Assembly: GCF_005863245.1 (NCBI RefSeq)
Contig: NZ_VBUT01000001.1
Coordinates: 659,582-723,581, forward strand
Origin: Nocardia cyriacigeorgica
GTDB lineage: Bacteria > Actinomycetota > Actinomycetes > Mycobacteriales > Mycobacteriaceae
Direction of reading: 5' to 3'
Length of the DNA: 64,000 nucleotides
Position 1 is the first letter of the stretch. Each line of letters begins with the position of its first letter. Positions 44,963 through 55,559 of this stretch are shown one piece after another. Made by a program: the position numbers and the translations under genes. The notes beneath the pieces were generated by a model, which was not told the origin of the DNA, ran no database searches, and saw only the letters and a program-made list of their open reading frames with translations.

Positions 44963-46210
44963 ATGACAACTGTGACCAGGACGCACAGCGCCGCGTCCGC
45001 GACACCGGAAAAGACCAAGCAACCCAAGGCGGTATGGGCCGTCGCCTTCGCCAGCGTCATCGCGTTCATGGGCATCGGCCTGGTCGACCCGATCCTCAAG
45101 CCGATCGGCGAGCAGCTGCACGCCTCGCCGTCGCAGGTGTCGCTGCTGTTCACCAGTTACATGCTGGTCACCGGTGTGGCCATGCTGATCACGGGTGTGG
45201 TGTCGAGCCGGTTCGGCGCGAAGAAGACGCTGCTGGCCGGGCTCGCCATCATCGTGGTGTTCGCGGCGCTGGCCGGTATGTCGAACACGGTTGAGCAGAT
45301 CGTCGGGTTCCGGGCGGGCTGGGGTCTGGGTAACGCCCTGTTCATCGCGACGGCCCTGGCCACCATAGTCGGTGCGGCCAGCGGCGGCGTGGCGCGCGCC
45401 ATCATCCTCTACGAGGCCGCGCTCGGCATCGGCATCGCGACCGGACCGCTGGTCGGCGGCCTGTTGGGCGGAATCAGCTGGCGTGGGCCGTTCTTCGGCG
45501 TTTCGGTCCTGATGGCCATCGCGTTCATCTCGCTGGTGGTGCTGCTGCCGGAGACCCCGAAGCCGGCCAAGCCGACCTCGATCACCGCGCCGTTCAAGGC
45601 GCTGCGTCACCGCGGCCTGCTGACGGTGAGCCTGACCGCGCTGTTCTACAACTTCGGCTTCTTCACCCTGCTCGCCTACACCCCGTTCCCGCTGGATATG
45701 GGCACCTACGCGATCGGATTCATCTTCTTCGGCTGGGGCCTGATGCTGGCGGTGGCGTCGGTGTACTTCGCTCCGGTCTTGCAGCGCCGCTTCGGCACCC
45801 TGCCGATGATGGGCCTGGCGCTGGCCCTGTTCGCCGCCGACCTCGCGGTGATGGCCATGTTCGCCGAACACAAGCCGGTGCTGATCGTCGGCGTGGTGCT
45901 CGCGGGCCTGTTCCTCGGCGTGAACAACACGCTGATCACCGAGGCCGTGATGATCTCCGCGCCGGTGGAACGCTCCACCGCCTCGGCCGCCTACAGCTTC
46001 GTCCGCTTCGCCGGCGGCGCCGCGGCCCCGTGGCTGGCGGGCAAGCTCGGCGAGCACAACACCGCGCTGCCGTTCTGGGTGGGCGCGGCCTGTACCGCCG
46101 TCGCCGTGCTGGTGCTGTTCGGCGGACGTTCGGCGCTGGCCCACATCGACGATCACGATCCCGCACCGCACAGCGTCGAAGAGGCGCAAGCGATCACCGT
46201 CGGCGACTGA
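44963..46210 (+). CDS. MFS transporter
   Basis: 415 residues with about 12 hydrophobic segments. It has the MFS loop 2-3 signature region (SSRFGAKKTLLAGLAIIVVF) and motif-C-like glycine-rich helix 5 (LGIGIATGPLVGGLLGGISW), which marks drug/proton antiporters. It is co-transcribed with the MarR regulator and is probably an efflux pump. No KstR or KstR2 sites, so a link to steroid transport is unsupported despite the location. A terminator hairpin follows. Confidence 0.88.
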   Translation: MTTVTRTHSAASATPEKTKQPKAVWAVAFASVIAFMGIGLVDPILKPIGEQLHASPSQVSLLFTSYMLVTGVAMLITGVVSSRFGAKKTLLAGLAIIVVFAALAGMSNTVEQIVGFRAGWGLGNALFIATALATIVGAASGGVARAIILYEAALGIGIATGPLVGGLLGGISWRGPFFGVSVLMAIAFISLVVLLPETPKPAKPTSITAPFKALRHRGLLTVSLTALFYNFGFFTLLAYTPFPLDMGTYAIGFIFFGWGLMLAVASVYFAPVLQRRFGTLPMMGLALALFAADLAVMAMFAEHKPVLIVGVVLAGLFLGVNNTLITEAVMISAPVERSTASAAYSFVRFAGGAAAPWLAGKLGEHNTALPFWVGAACTAVAVLVLFGGRSALAHIDDHDPAPHSVEEAQAITVGD

Positions 46211-46230
46211 CGATCTCGTTCGCCCGATCC

Positions 46231-46259
46231 ACAGGCCCCGCCCACCCGGCGGGGCCTGT
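46231..46259. terminator. Hairpin terminator after the MFS gene
   Basis: 12-bp stem ACAGGCCCCGCC with a 5-nt loop, 20 bp after the MFS stop, followed by TCGCTTCC. Confidence 0.75.
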
Positions 46260-46310
46260 TCGCTTCCTACCCCTACCTGCGTCGATGCCGGGCGGGGTAG
46301 CGTCGCAGAT

Positions 46311-47057
46311 ATGACCAAAGCGCAGCGGGAACAGGTCAGGATCGAGCCGTGTCACAAGCGGGTGCGGGTCTATTTCGGGGGGAAGCTCGTCGCCGACACC
46401 ACTCGGCCGTCCCTGGTCTGGGAGATCCCCTACTACCCCACCTACTACATTCCGGTCGCCGATCTGCGCGCGAAACTCGAGCCCAACGGCAGTGTCCGCG
46501 AATCCATCCACCGCGGTGAGGGCACCGGCTACGACGTGGTCGTCGACGGCGCCATCGTGCCCGGCGCGGCGACGCGCTACCTGGGCTCACCCGAGCTGAG
46601 CGAGCTGGTACGGCTGGACTGGAACGCGATGGACGAATGGTTCGAAGAAGACGAGCCGATCTACGTCCACCCGCGCGACCCGTACTCCCGGGTCGACATC
46701 CTCAACAGTTCACGCCACATCCGCGTCGAGGTGGACGGCGTCACCGTGGCCGACTCGACGGCACCGCGCATCCTGTTCGAAACCGGCCTGCCCGCACGGT
46801 ATTACCTGCCGCTGACCGACGTCCGCATGGACCTGCTGCACCCGTCGGACACCCACAGCCGCTGCCCGTACAAGGGCACCGCCGACTACTGGAACATCCG
46901 CATCGGCGACACCGAGCACCGCGACCTGGTGTGGATCTACCGCACCCCGGTCGCCGAGAGTCAGAAGATCGCCGGCCTGGCCTGCTTCTACAACGAGAAG
47001 GTCGACATCTACATCGACGGCGAATTGCAGCAACGGCCGCAGACTCCGTTCAGCTGA
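46311..47057 (+). CDS. Tandem DUF427 protein
   Basis: 248 residues with two DUF427 units: one around KRVRVYFGGKLVADTTRPSL and VWEIPYYPTYYIPVADL, the second around RHIRVEVDGVTVADSTAPRI with YYLPLTDVRMDLL and CPYKGTADYW. DUF427 domains are small beta folds of unknown function, common in actinobacteria. It is a single gene between terminators; no sterol operator seen. Confidence 0.85.
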   Translation: MTKAQREQVRIEPCHKRVRVYFGGKLVADTTRPSLVWEIPYYPTYYIPVADLRAKLEPNGSVRESIHRGEGTGYDVVVDGAIVPGAATRYLGSPELSELVRLDWNAMDEWFEEDEPIYVHPRDPYSRVDILNSSRHIRVEVDGVTVADSTAPRILFETGLPARYYLPLTDVRMDLLHPSDTHSRCPYKGTADYWNIRIGDTEHRDLVWIYRTPVAESQKIAGLACFYNEKVDIYIDGELQQRPQTPFS

Positions 47058-47158
47058 GCGGCGCCCGCTGAAGACGAACACGCTCGGTGACGATGCGACC
47101 GCCCGTCCACCGGCCGGGATGGTGTTGCCAGGCGCGACAGGCGGCCGAAAACGACGGC

Positions 47159-47183
47159 GGGGCGAGGAGTAACTCCTCGCCCC
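47159..47183. terminator. Bidirectional hairpin, DUF427 gene / kshA operon
   Basis: GGGGCGAGGA-GTAAC-TCCTCGCCCC, perfect 10-bp stem in the convergent gap between the DUF427 gene and the small gene downstream of kshA. Confidence 0.8.
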
Positions 47184-47200
47184 GTCCTCATCACCGACCA

Positions 47201-47533
47201 CTACTCGGCGATGTCGATCACCCCTTCGTCGACCGCCCATTTGATGGTGCGTTCGAGATCGGCGCAGGATTCCGGTCGGCCCGGGCCCGCGCCCTGCTCG
47301 GCGAGCCTGGCGTAGACCGGGCAGTGGGCGGCGGGGTCGCCGGTCCACTGGATCGAGGTCTGGTGCGAACTGCTCTTGCGCACCAGCACCTCGGTTCGGC
47401 AGGTGTGGCACCGCAGTGGAGTCAGCCCCTCCTCCAGGTACCTGGCCCTGTCGACGACCGTCTGGGCGGCCACCGCGGCACGCCGCGCCGGTTGGTCGGC
47501 GAAGTCGGGTGCTTTCGCCCAGGTCGCGGTCAT
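47201..47533 (-). CDS. Cys-containing hypothetical protein coupled to kshA
   Basis: 110 residues. A CHTC pair near 42-45, a further Cys in AHCPVYARL and another in ESCADLERT may form a metal site. It begins on the last base of the kshA stop codon (TAATG), so translation is coupled to KshA. A small conserved gene (Rv3527) also follows kshA in M. tuberculosis; the relation is plausible but not proven by what I can see. It may be an accessory factor or unrelated cargo. Confidence 0.7.
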   Translation of the reverse strand: MTATWAKAPDFADQPARRAAVAAQTVVDRARYLEEGLTPLRCHTCRTEVLVRKSSSHQTSIQWTGDPAAHCPVYARLAEQGAGPGRPESCADLERTIKWAVDEGVIDIAE

Positions 47534-48750
47534 TACACACCCGCCTCCGCTGCGCTCGATTCCGCTTCGGCGGCCTCGGCCTCACGCTTGCGCCGCAGGT
47601 TCTCGGCCACTTCCGCCTCCCAGGCCTCGTTGGCCTTGGTGGTGTCGACCTCGAACTCGAAGCGCTGGGTCATCTTCTCGGTGACGTCGGCGACGTCGAC
47701 GTAGAACTGCTCGTACCAGCGGCGCAGCTGGTAGACCGGGCCGTCTTCCTCACACAGCAGCGGGTTCTCGACCTTGGACTTGTGCTTCCAGATCTCCACG
47801 TCCTGCAAGAAGCCGTCGCCGAAGAAGGTGGTCATGCTCTTGGCGAGCTTGGCCGCGGTGGCGTCGTCGAGGCCCTTGGGCTTTTCGACGCTGAGCCCCC
47901 ACTGCAACACGAACGAATCGTGGGTCACCGGGTAGTGGCAGTTGATCAGGTTGACCGTGATCTCGTAGCCGCCGTAGATGTTGACCAGCGGGTTGATCAT
48001 GTAGGACGGACCGAAGTACGACGCTTCCGACTTCAGCAGGTTGTCGCCGCCGTACTTGGCCGCGACGCCCACATCCGGGCGGCCCTTGGTCTCCAGGAAC
48101 TGGGTCGCGACGTGACCTTCGAAGACGTTCTTGAAGTAGGTCGGGAAGGCGAAGTGGATGTAGAAGAAGTGCGCCATGTCGACGACGTTGTCGATGATCT
48201 CGCGGCAGTTGGCGCCCTCGATCAGCAGCGAGTTCCAGGTCCACTCGGTCCACTCGGGGTTCAGTTCCTCGAGCGGGTTGCCGTCGGCGTCGGTGTAAGT
48301 GCCCTTGATGTAGGGAATCGTGACTTCCGGCGGCGGCGGGTTGCCCTCGTGGTCGTGCCAGACGAACAGCTGGCCGTTGCGCTCGAGGGTGGTCCACTTC
48401 CTGGTGCGGGCCAGCGGTGGCACGCGGCGCGCGTACGGGATCGAGGTGCATTTGCCGCTCGCGCCCCAGCGCCAGTCGTGGAACGGGCAGGCGATGTCGT
48501 CGCCCTTGATCTCGCCCATGCTCAGGTCGCCGCCCATATGCCGGCAGTAGGCGTCGAGCACCCGCAGTTCGCCGGCGGTGTCGGCCCAGACGACGAGCTT
48601 GGTGCCGAAGGCGTTGACCGAATGCGGCTTGCCGTCGCGGAACGTCTTGGCCAGGCCCAGGCAATGCCATCCCCGCGCGTACCGAGAGGGTGCCGAGCCG
48701 ACATCGATCTCTCTGACCTTCGTACCGCTCCCCTGTGGCGTTATTGCCAT
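47533..48750 (-). CDS. kshA: 3-ketosteroid 9alpha-hydroxylase oxygenase KshA
   Basis: 405-residue Rieske oxygenase, orthologue of Rv3526. With reductase KshB (not in this window) it hydroxylates C9 of AD/ADD or the CoA-linked steroid, triggering ring B opening. The Rieske ligands are C69-x-H71 (CRHMGGDL) and C88-x2-H91 (CPFHDW). The mononuclear iron segment NVVDMAHFFYIHF carries N188, D191, H194 and H199. Start ATG 48750 has AAGGAGG upstream. A KstR box lies 20 bp upstream. It is divergent from hsaA, the gene for the next pathway stage. A charged Ala/Glu-rich C-terminal tail extends it beyond the mycobacterial length. Confidence 0.95.
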   Translation of the reverse strand: MAITPQGSGTKVREIDVGSAPSRYARGWHCLGLAKTFRDGKPHSVNAFGTKLVVWADTAGELRVLDAYCRHMGGDLSMGEIKGDDIACPFHDWRWGASGKCTSIPYARRVPPLARTRKWTTLERNGQLFVWHDHEGNPPPPEVTIPYIKGTYTDADGNPLEELNPEWTEWTWNSLLIEGANCREIIDNVVDMAHFFYIHFAFPTYFKNVFEGHVATQFLETKGRPDVGVAAKYGGDNLLKSEASYFGPSYMINPLVNIYGGYEITVNLINCHYPVTHDSFVLQWGLSVEKPKGLDDATAAKLAKSMTTFFGDGFLQDVEIWKHKSKVENPLLCEEDGPVYQLRRWYEQFYVDVADVTEKMTQRFEFEVDTTKANEAWEAEVAENLRRKREAEAAEAESSAAEAGV

Positions 48751-48770
48751 CGCGATTCCTCCTTCTTCAC

Positions 48771-48784
48771 TAGAACACGTTACA
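48771..48784. promoter_or_regulatory. KstR operator, kshA side
   Basis: TAGAACACGTTACA, an exact match to TnnAACnnGTTnnA, 20 bp upstream of the kshA start codon. Confidence 0.85.
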
Positions 48785-48873
48785 AAAATGTCGCGTTCCA
48801 CGCCAGCGATAGCGGCTACTTCCTGCGCATGCCGTGTCGAAGCCGGTAATGAACACCGGTTCTCGACAGAAAT

Positions 48874-48887
48874 AAGAACGTGTTCTA
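48874..48887. promoter_or_regulatory. KstR-type operator, hsaADCB side
   Basis: AAGAACGTGTTCTA, one mismatch (first base). It lies 54 bp upstream of hsaA, so the divergent kshA/hsaA region has one box per direction. Confidence 0.8.
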
Positions 48888-48941
48888 GTCTCAGAGACAA
48901 ATGAGTACCGGTTACCAACCAAGGCAGGAGCAGGTCCGGAA

Positions 48942-51897
<2,956 letters not shown>

Positions 51898-51899
51898 CG

Positions 51900-52493
51900 A
51901 TGAGCGACGGGGCGGAAGTGACCACGCAGGATTATCCGGAGATCGACGGCCGCCAGTTCCGGAATGTGCTGGGGCAGTTCTGCACCGGCATCACCGTCAT
52001 CACCACGATGGATGACGAAGGCGCGCCGATCGGGTTCGCCTGCCAGTCGTTCGCCGCCCTGTCCCTCGACCCGCCGCTGGTGCTGTTCTGCCCCACCAAG
52101 GGCTCGCGGTCGTGGGCCGCGATCGAACGCAACGGACGTTTCTGCGCCAACGTCCTCGCCGAGGAACAGCAGCAACTGTGCGCCCGCTTCGGTTCCCGCG
52201 AACCCGACAAGTTCGCCGAAACCTCCTGGCGTACCTCGGATCTGGAGCTACCGCTCCTTGACGACGCGCTGGCCACCATCCAGTGCTCGGTGGACCGCGT
52301 CGTCGACGGCGGCGATCACCACATCGTGATCGGCCGTGTGCTGGCCCTGTCGGAGTCGACCACCTCCGGCAGGCCGCTGTTGTTCTACCGCGGGCAATAC
52401 ACCGCCATCGAACCGGAGAAGACGGTCCCGGCGCCGTGGCGGGCGGATCTGGAGCATTTCCTGACCACGACCACGTTGGATACCTGGTTGTAG
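51900..52493 (+). CDS. hsaB: Flavin reductase HsaB
   Basis: 197 residues, flavin reductase domain (FMN-binding split barrel), orthologue of Rv3567c, supplying reduced flavin to HsaA. Motifs: NVLGQFCTGITVITT, GFACQSFAALSLDPPLVLFC and LLFYRGQYTAIEP. ATG 51900, 2 bp after hsaC. Last gene of the operon before a strong hairpin. Confidence 0.94.
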   Translation: MSDGAEVTTQDYPEIDGRQFRNVLGQFCTGITVITTMDDEGAPIGFACQSFAALSLDPPLVLFCPTKGSRSWAAIERNGRFCANVLAEEQQQLCARFGSREPDKFAETSWRTSDLELPLLDDALATIQCSVDRVVDGGDHHIVIGRVLALSESTTSGRPLLFYRGQYTAIEPEKTVPAPWRADLEHFLTTTTLDTWL

Positions 52494-52524
52494 GTCCACG
52501 ACCACGCGGAACCCCTCCGCGTCC

Positions 52525-52557
52525 TGCCCGGCCGGGATCGCAGCAACCGGCCGGGCA
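52525..52557. terminator. Hairpin terminator after hsaB
   Basis: 11-bp stem TGCCCGGCCGG with an 11-nt loop, followed by TTGTCGTGTT; 31 bp after the hsaB stop. Confidence 0.8.
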
Positions 52558-52611
52558 TTGTCGTGTTCGGGGTGAGTATCGGTGCCGGCCGAAGACCGTC
52601 GAGCCAAGCAA

Positions 52612-52929
52612 TCAGGCGATTGCGGCAATGTCACCATTGTCGAAGTAGATCGCCTGGTGCAACTCTCCGCCAAGGGCAGCCGCATATCGAGTGAGCACCT
52701 CCTGGCCCGAGATCTCGCCCTGCTCGATATGGGATACGCGACCCTTCGTCACGCCCATCCGCTCAGCTACCTGCTCCTGGGTCAGCCCCCTCGAGCGCCG
52801 GATCTCGGCGAGACGCTCACCGAGAACCTCGGCCAGCAGTTCCCTTCTCCCAGCCGCCACCGCAGCCTCGCCACCGGCACGCTCGACATGCTCGGCGCGA
52901 ATGTCCTTCCAACGTGTGTACTCAGTCAT
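52612..52929 (-). CDS. HigA-type HTH antitoxin
   Basis: 105 residues. XRE helix-turn-helix at about 41-75 (RSRGLTQEQVAERMGVTKGR, then VSHIEQGEIS). The start overlaps the stop of the toxin-like gene (ATGA), toxin first, the usual order for HigB-HigA. Expected to neutralise the toxin and repress the operon; the candidate operator is the AT-rich GTATA-TATAC repeat at 53293-53310. Confidence 0.85.
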   Translation of the reverse strand: MTEYTRWKDIRAEHVERAGGEAAVAAGRRELLAEVLGERLAEIRRSRGLTQEQVAERMGVTKGRVSHIEQGEISGQEVLTRYAAALGGELHQAIYFDNGDIAAIA

Positions 52930-53285
52930 GACGCATCTTCCTCCACACGGGATTTCACATAGTCCGCGTAGCGCCGCTCGGCCAGCGGAATCGATTCCTC
53001 ATACCACTCGCTCCAACGGTCCCTCTTGTCTCCTGCGACCAGCAGGATGCTCGATCGCCACGGATCGAATGCGAACAGGATCCTCGTCGTTCCCGGACGA
53101 AGTTCCTTCAGGTTCTTCAACGCCGAGCCGGCGATCGTGTCTACGAGAGGACGGCCCAAACCCGGCCCACCCTGGGCCAGCGCGTCCAACGCCTGGACAA
53201 CTCGAGCGTGCGCGCCGGGCTCGAGGCCGTCGATCCATTCGCGCACCTCATCGACGACGTAGATCTCCCACTCGCCCTCTGTCAC
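52926..53285 (-). CDS. HigB/RelE-superfamily toxin
   Basis: 119 residues from GTG 53285 (MTEGEWEIYVVDEVREWIDG). The pattern GLGRPLVDTIAGSALKNLKE, LRPGTTRILFAFDPWRSSIL and LVAGDKRDRWSEWYEESIPL matches the HigB-like (DUF891/Gp49) RelE-fold mRNA interferases. Partner of the HTH antitoxin downstream. Located directly after the hsaADCB terminator. Confidence 0.85.
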   Translation of the reverse strand: MTEGEWEIYVVDEVREWIDGLEPGAHARVVQALDALAQGGPGLGRPLVDTIAGSALKNLKELRPGTTRILFAFDPWRSSILLVAGDKRDRWSEWYEESIPLAERRYADYVKSRVEEDAS

Positions 53286-53292
53286 GGACAAA

Positions 53293-53310
53293 GTATAGCA
53301 ATAGATATAC
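53293..53310. promoter_or_regulatory. Candidate HigBA operator
   Basis: GTATAGCAATAGATATAC, 5-bp arms GTATA/TATAC in an AT-rich pocket 7 bp upstream of the toxin start; typical place for autoregulation. Confidence 0.45.
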
Positions 53311-53479
53311 CTCGGGTTCATTGATCCCGAGACCTGACACCCTGTCACGTAGGGTCACCTGGTGGATTCCGGCGCAGTCAGCCTGGTGACGCAGATATCG
53401 CCGACAGTTCCCCGGTTCAGAGCAGCCGCGAGGTCTACCGTGGGTATCGACCTCGTGCTGCACCGACCCGGGAGGCGAC

Positions 53480-54280
53480 TTGCGCATCATCGTCCGCGCG
53501 CTGCTGCTTGTGCTGGCCCTCGCCTGCGGGCCGATAGCGCTGATCCCCGGCGCGGCCGCCGCACCTGCCATCGATGACGTCACCGCTGGCCGGATCGACG
53601 AACTGCTGGCCGTGCGGGCCGGTGCGGCGACACAGAGCAAGGGCGAGCTGATCGAGCTGCTGTCGCGGCATTTCCTCGGCACGCCCTACGGCGCGAACAT
53701 GCTCATCGGTTCGGCGACCGAACCCGAGCAGCTGGTGGTCGACGTCCGACGCGTCGACTGCTTCACCTACCTCGATTACGTCGAGGCTCTCAGCCGCAGC
53801 ACCACGCGCGAGGAGTTCGTGGCGAACTTGATCGAGACCCGCTACACCGGCGGACGCGTCGAATTCACCCACCGCAAACACTTCTTCACCGACTGGGCGC
53901 ACACCGAGCGCACCGCCGCCACCGACATCACCGCCACCCTCACCCCCGCCGCGGTCACCACCACCAAGCATCTCAACGCGAAGGCCGACGGCACCACCTA
54001 CCTCCCCGGCCTCCCGGTGGTCGACCGCGCCATCACGCACATCCCCAGCGCCAACGTCGACCAGGCCGTCATCGCCAACCTGCGCACCGGCGACTACATC
54101 GGCGCCTACGCCGACCAACCCGGCCTCGACGTCACCCACGTCGGCATCTTCGTCTCCACCCCGAACGGGCCTGTCTTCCGCAACGCCTCATCCCTGCCCG
54201 CCGACAACAAAGTCGTCGATACGCCATTCCTCGACTACGTCCGCACGACGCCGGGCATCCTCGTGCTGCGGCCGGACTGA
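53480..54280 (+). CDS. Secreted DUF1460 (NlpC/P60-like) amidase-type protein
   Basis: 266 residues. Signal peptide 1-28 (LLLVLALACGPIALIPGAAA, then A-P). DUF1460 features: RVDCFTYLDYVEALSRS with the candidate nucleophilic Cys and VTHVGIFVSTPNG with the candidate His, the pairing seen in NlpC/P60-like peptidoglycan amidases. The start is TTG 53480 with GGAGG 4 bp upstream. It lies between two toxin-antitoxin type modules; a direct link is not evident. Probably exported and active on cell wall. Confidence 0.82.
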   Translation: MRIIVRALLLVLALACGPIALIPGAAAAPAIDDVTAGRIDELLAVRAGAATQSKGELIELLSRHFLGTPYGANMLIGSATEPEQLVVDVRRVDCFTYLDYVEALSRSTTREEFVANLIETRYTGGRVEFTHRKHFFTDWAHTERTAATDITATLTPAAVTTTKHLNAKADGTTYLPGLPVVDRAITHIPSANVDQAVIANLRTGDYIGAYADQPGLDVTHVGIFVSTPNGPVFRNASSLPADNKVVDTPFLDYVRTTPGILVLRPD

Positions 54281-54286
54281 GTACCT

Positions 54287-54586
54287 CTACACGGGATCGA
54301 CGTGCGGAACAAAGCTGACTTGCGGATTGTCATCATCGATCGAAACGCGCAGCGACGCCTCGAGAGCCCGCGCCAGTACCATCATCAGTGGCAGCGATAA
54401 CGTGGCGTCGGAGCCCTCGATCCTGGAAATTTCAACCCGGGTGAGGCGAGCGCGATCAGCGAGTTCAGCTTGTGCGAGCCTGAGATCAATGCGCCGACGG
54501 TAGACCGCCTCGGCGAGAGCCATCGCGAGGCGGATCTCGGTCCGTGCATCGGTCACTGAGTGGCGTGACACGTCCGGCTCGACCAT
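54287..54586 (-). CDS. Small HTH regulator, third gene of a TA-like module
   Basis: 99 residues from ATG 54586. XRE-type helix-turn-helix around LRLAQAELADRARLTRVEIS followed by RIEGSDATLSLPLMMVLARA. The start overlaps the upstream toxin-like gene's stop (TGATG). Probably the antitoxin or a co-repressor of the module 54287-55450. Confidence 0.75.
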   Translation of the reverse strand: MVEPDVSRHSVTDARTEIRLAMALAEAVYRRRIDLRLAQAELADRARLTRVEISRIEGSDATLSLPLMMVLARALEASLRVSIDDDNPQVSFVPHVDPV

Positions 54587-54987
54587 CAATGGCTGCCGAG
54601 GTCGATGGTGAGGATTTTGACGACCGGGTGCGGATCTCCCTGTCCACCTTCGCGGGTGGCGTTGCAGTACTGGTAGTCGATACGTCCAGCTCCGCTGATC
54701 TCGTAGTGGATCGTCCGTGAGTAACCTTCCCATTTCGGGCCGTGGTTCTTGCCGCGAAGCACGGTGGACGACCCGACAGCGGGCGGCGATCCAGGAGTGA
54801 ACGACACATGGTCCCAGAACTGCCGTGCTGACGTCAGCCCGACCTTGTCTGCGAGCCCGTTCCAGGCGTCGAGATATTGACGGTGAACAAGAACCCGGTA
54901 GACCGGCTTGGCGGCAGGTCTACCGCCTGGCGAACGCGCAGCGACAAATGGCCGGTATGCACCTGGCCGGGGATCGCGCTCAGTCAT
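54586..54987 (-). CDS. Putative toxin of a three-gene module
   Basis: 133 residues from ATG 54987. After a Pro/Arg-rich N-terminus comes VYRVLVHRQYLDAWNGLADK, VGLTSARQFWDHVSFTPGSP and IHYEISGAGRIDYQYCNATR, a layout like the RelE/ParE-type toxins encoded with HTH antitoxins. It overlaps the upstream gene by 8 bp and the downstream HTH gene by 1 bp. Toxin activity is inferred from size, fold resemblance and context. Confidence 0.6.
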   Translation of the reverse strand: MTERDPRPGAYRPFVAARSPGGRPAAKPVYRVLVHRQYLDAWNGLADKVGLTSARQFWDHVSFTPGSPPAVGSSTVLRGKNHGPKWEGYSRTIHYEISGAGRIDYQYCNATREGGQGDPHPVVKILTIDLGSH

Positions 54988-55450
54988 CGCCGCTCGACCG
55001 CGGAGCATCCACCTCTACGAAATCGGATTCGTCGGCTTGGCCGGTATGCACGGCACGGCGCATCGGGTCGCGCATGACGGACGCGGTTGTCACCCAGGCG
55101 TGCAATGCTTCGCGCAGTGGCGTGGGATCTTCCGACGTCAGTGTCAGCACCACCGCATTGCGAATCTCTTCCAGGGCCTCCGCCCGGTCGTCTGCATCGA
55201 ATTCCGACAACCACGCCAGCCCACCGAGTTCGACGGGAGTCGGCGAATCGGTCCGGGCGAGCACCGCCTCGGCCGTGAACAGTTGCTGAGTGACCGCCGC
55301 CGCTTCGTGAAGCGCAGCTATGCGCTGGGCTGCGAGCATGACGAGCACCGACCCATCGGTGTCACGTAGCGACGCCGACGAACGTTTCGCCTCATCGAGG
55401 AACTCGCGGCGCCGCGCTCCCGCAAGGTCACTGACCTGGAACATCGTCAT
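54980..55450 (-). CDS. Phd/YefM-like antitoxin candidate (156 aa)
   Basis: 156 residues. The N-terminal 55 (MFQVSDLAGARRREFLDEAK, followed by RDTDGSVLVM) resemble the Phd/YefM DNA-binding half, including the F-V-S-D-L opening. The C-terminal 100 residues are acidic and without a known domain. ATG 55450 lies at the edge of a 27-bp inverted repeat, suggesting autoregulation. First gene of the module followed by the putative toxin and the HTH gene. Confidence 0.65.
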   Translation of the reverse strand: MTMFQVSDLAGARRREFLDEAKRSSASLRDTDGSVLVMLAAQRIAALHEAAAVTQQLFTAEAVLARTDSPTPVELGGLAWLSEFDADDRAEALEEIRNAVVLTLTSEDPTPLREALHAWVTTASVMRDPMRRAVHTGQADESDFVEVDAPRSSGDD

Positions 55451-55476
55451 GCCATGATTCTAGCAAAATCATGGCA
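55450..55476. promoter_or_regulatory. Autoregulatory operator of the three-gene module
   Basis: Perfect 10-bp inverted repeat TGCCATGATT / AATCATGGCA separated by 7 AT-rich bases. Its left end touches the start codon of the Phd-like gene, so a bound protein would block transcription or initiation. Confidence 0.7.
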
Positions 55477-55511
55477 TTGAGCCTCCGGCGCCTCGATCCA
55501 GAGCACACGCG

Positions 55512-55549
55512 AACGGGCCGCGAACGGAGGGGATCGTTCGCGGCCCGTT
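55512..55549. terminator. Hairpin terminator after hsaF
   Basis: Perfect 15-bp stem AACGGGCCGCGAACG with an 8-nt loop, 10 bp after the minus-strand hsaF stop. Confidence 0.85.
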
Positions 55550-55559
55550 GTGGCGAAAA

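Noticed and set aside
44963..46210. MFS protein considered as a steroid importer
   Set aside because: No KstR/KstR2 box; it is paired with MarR and shows an antiporter-like motif C, which favours efflux.
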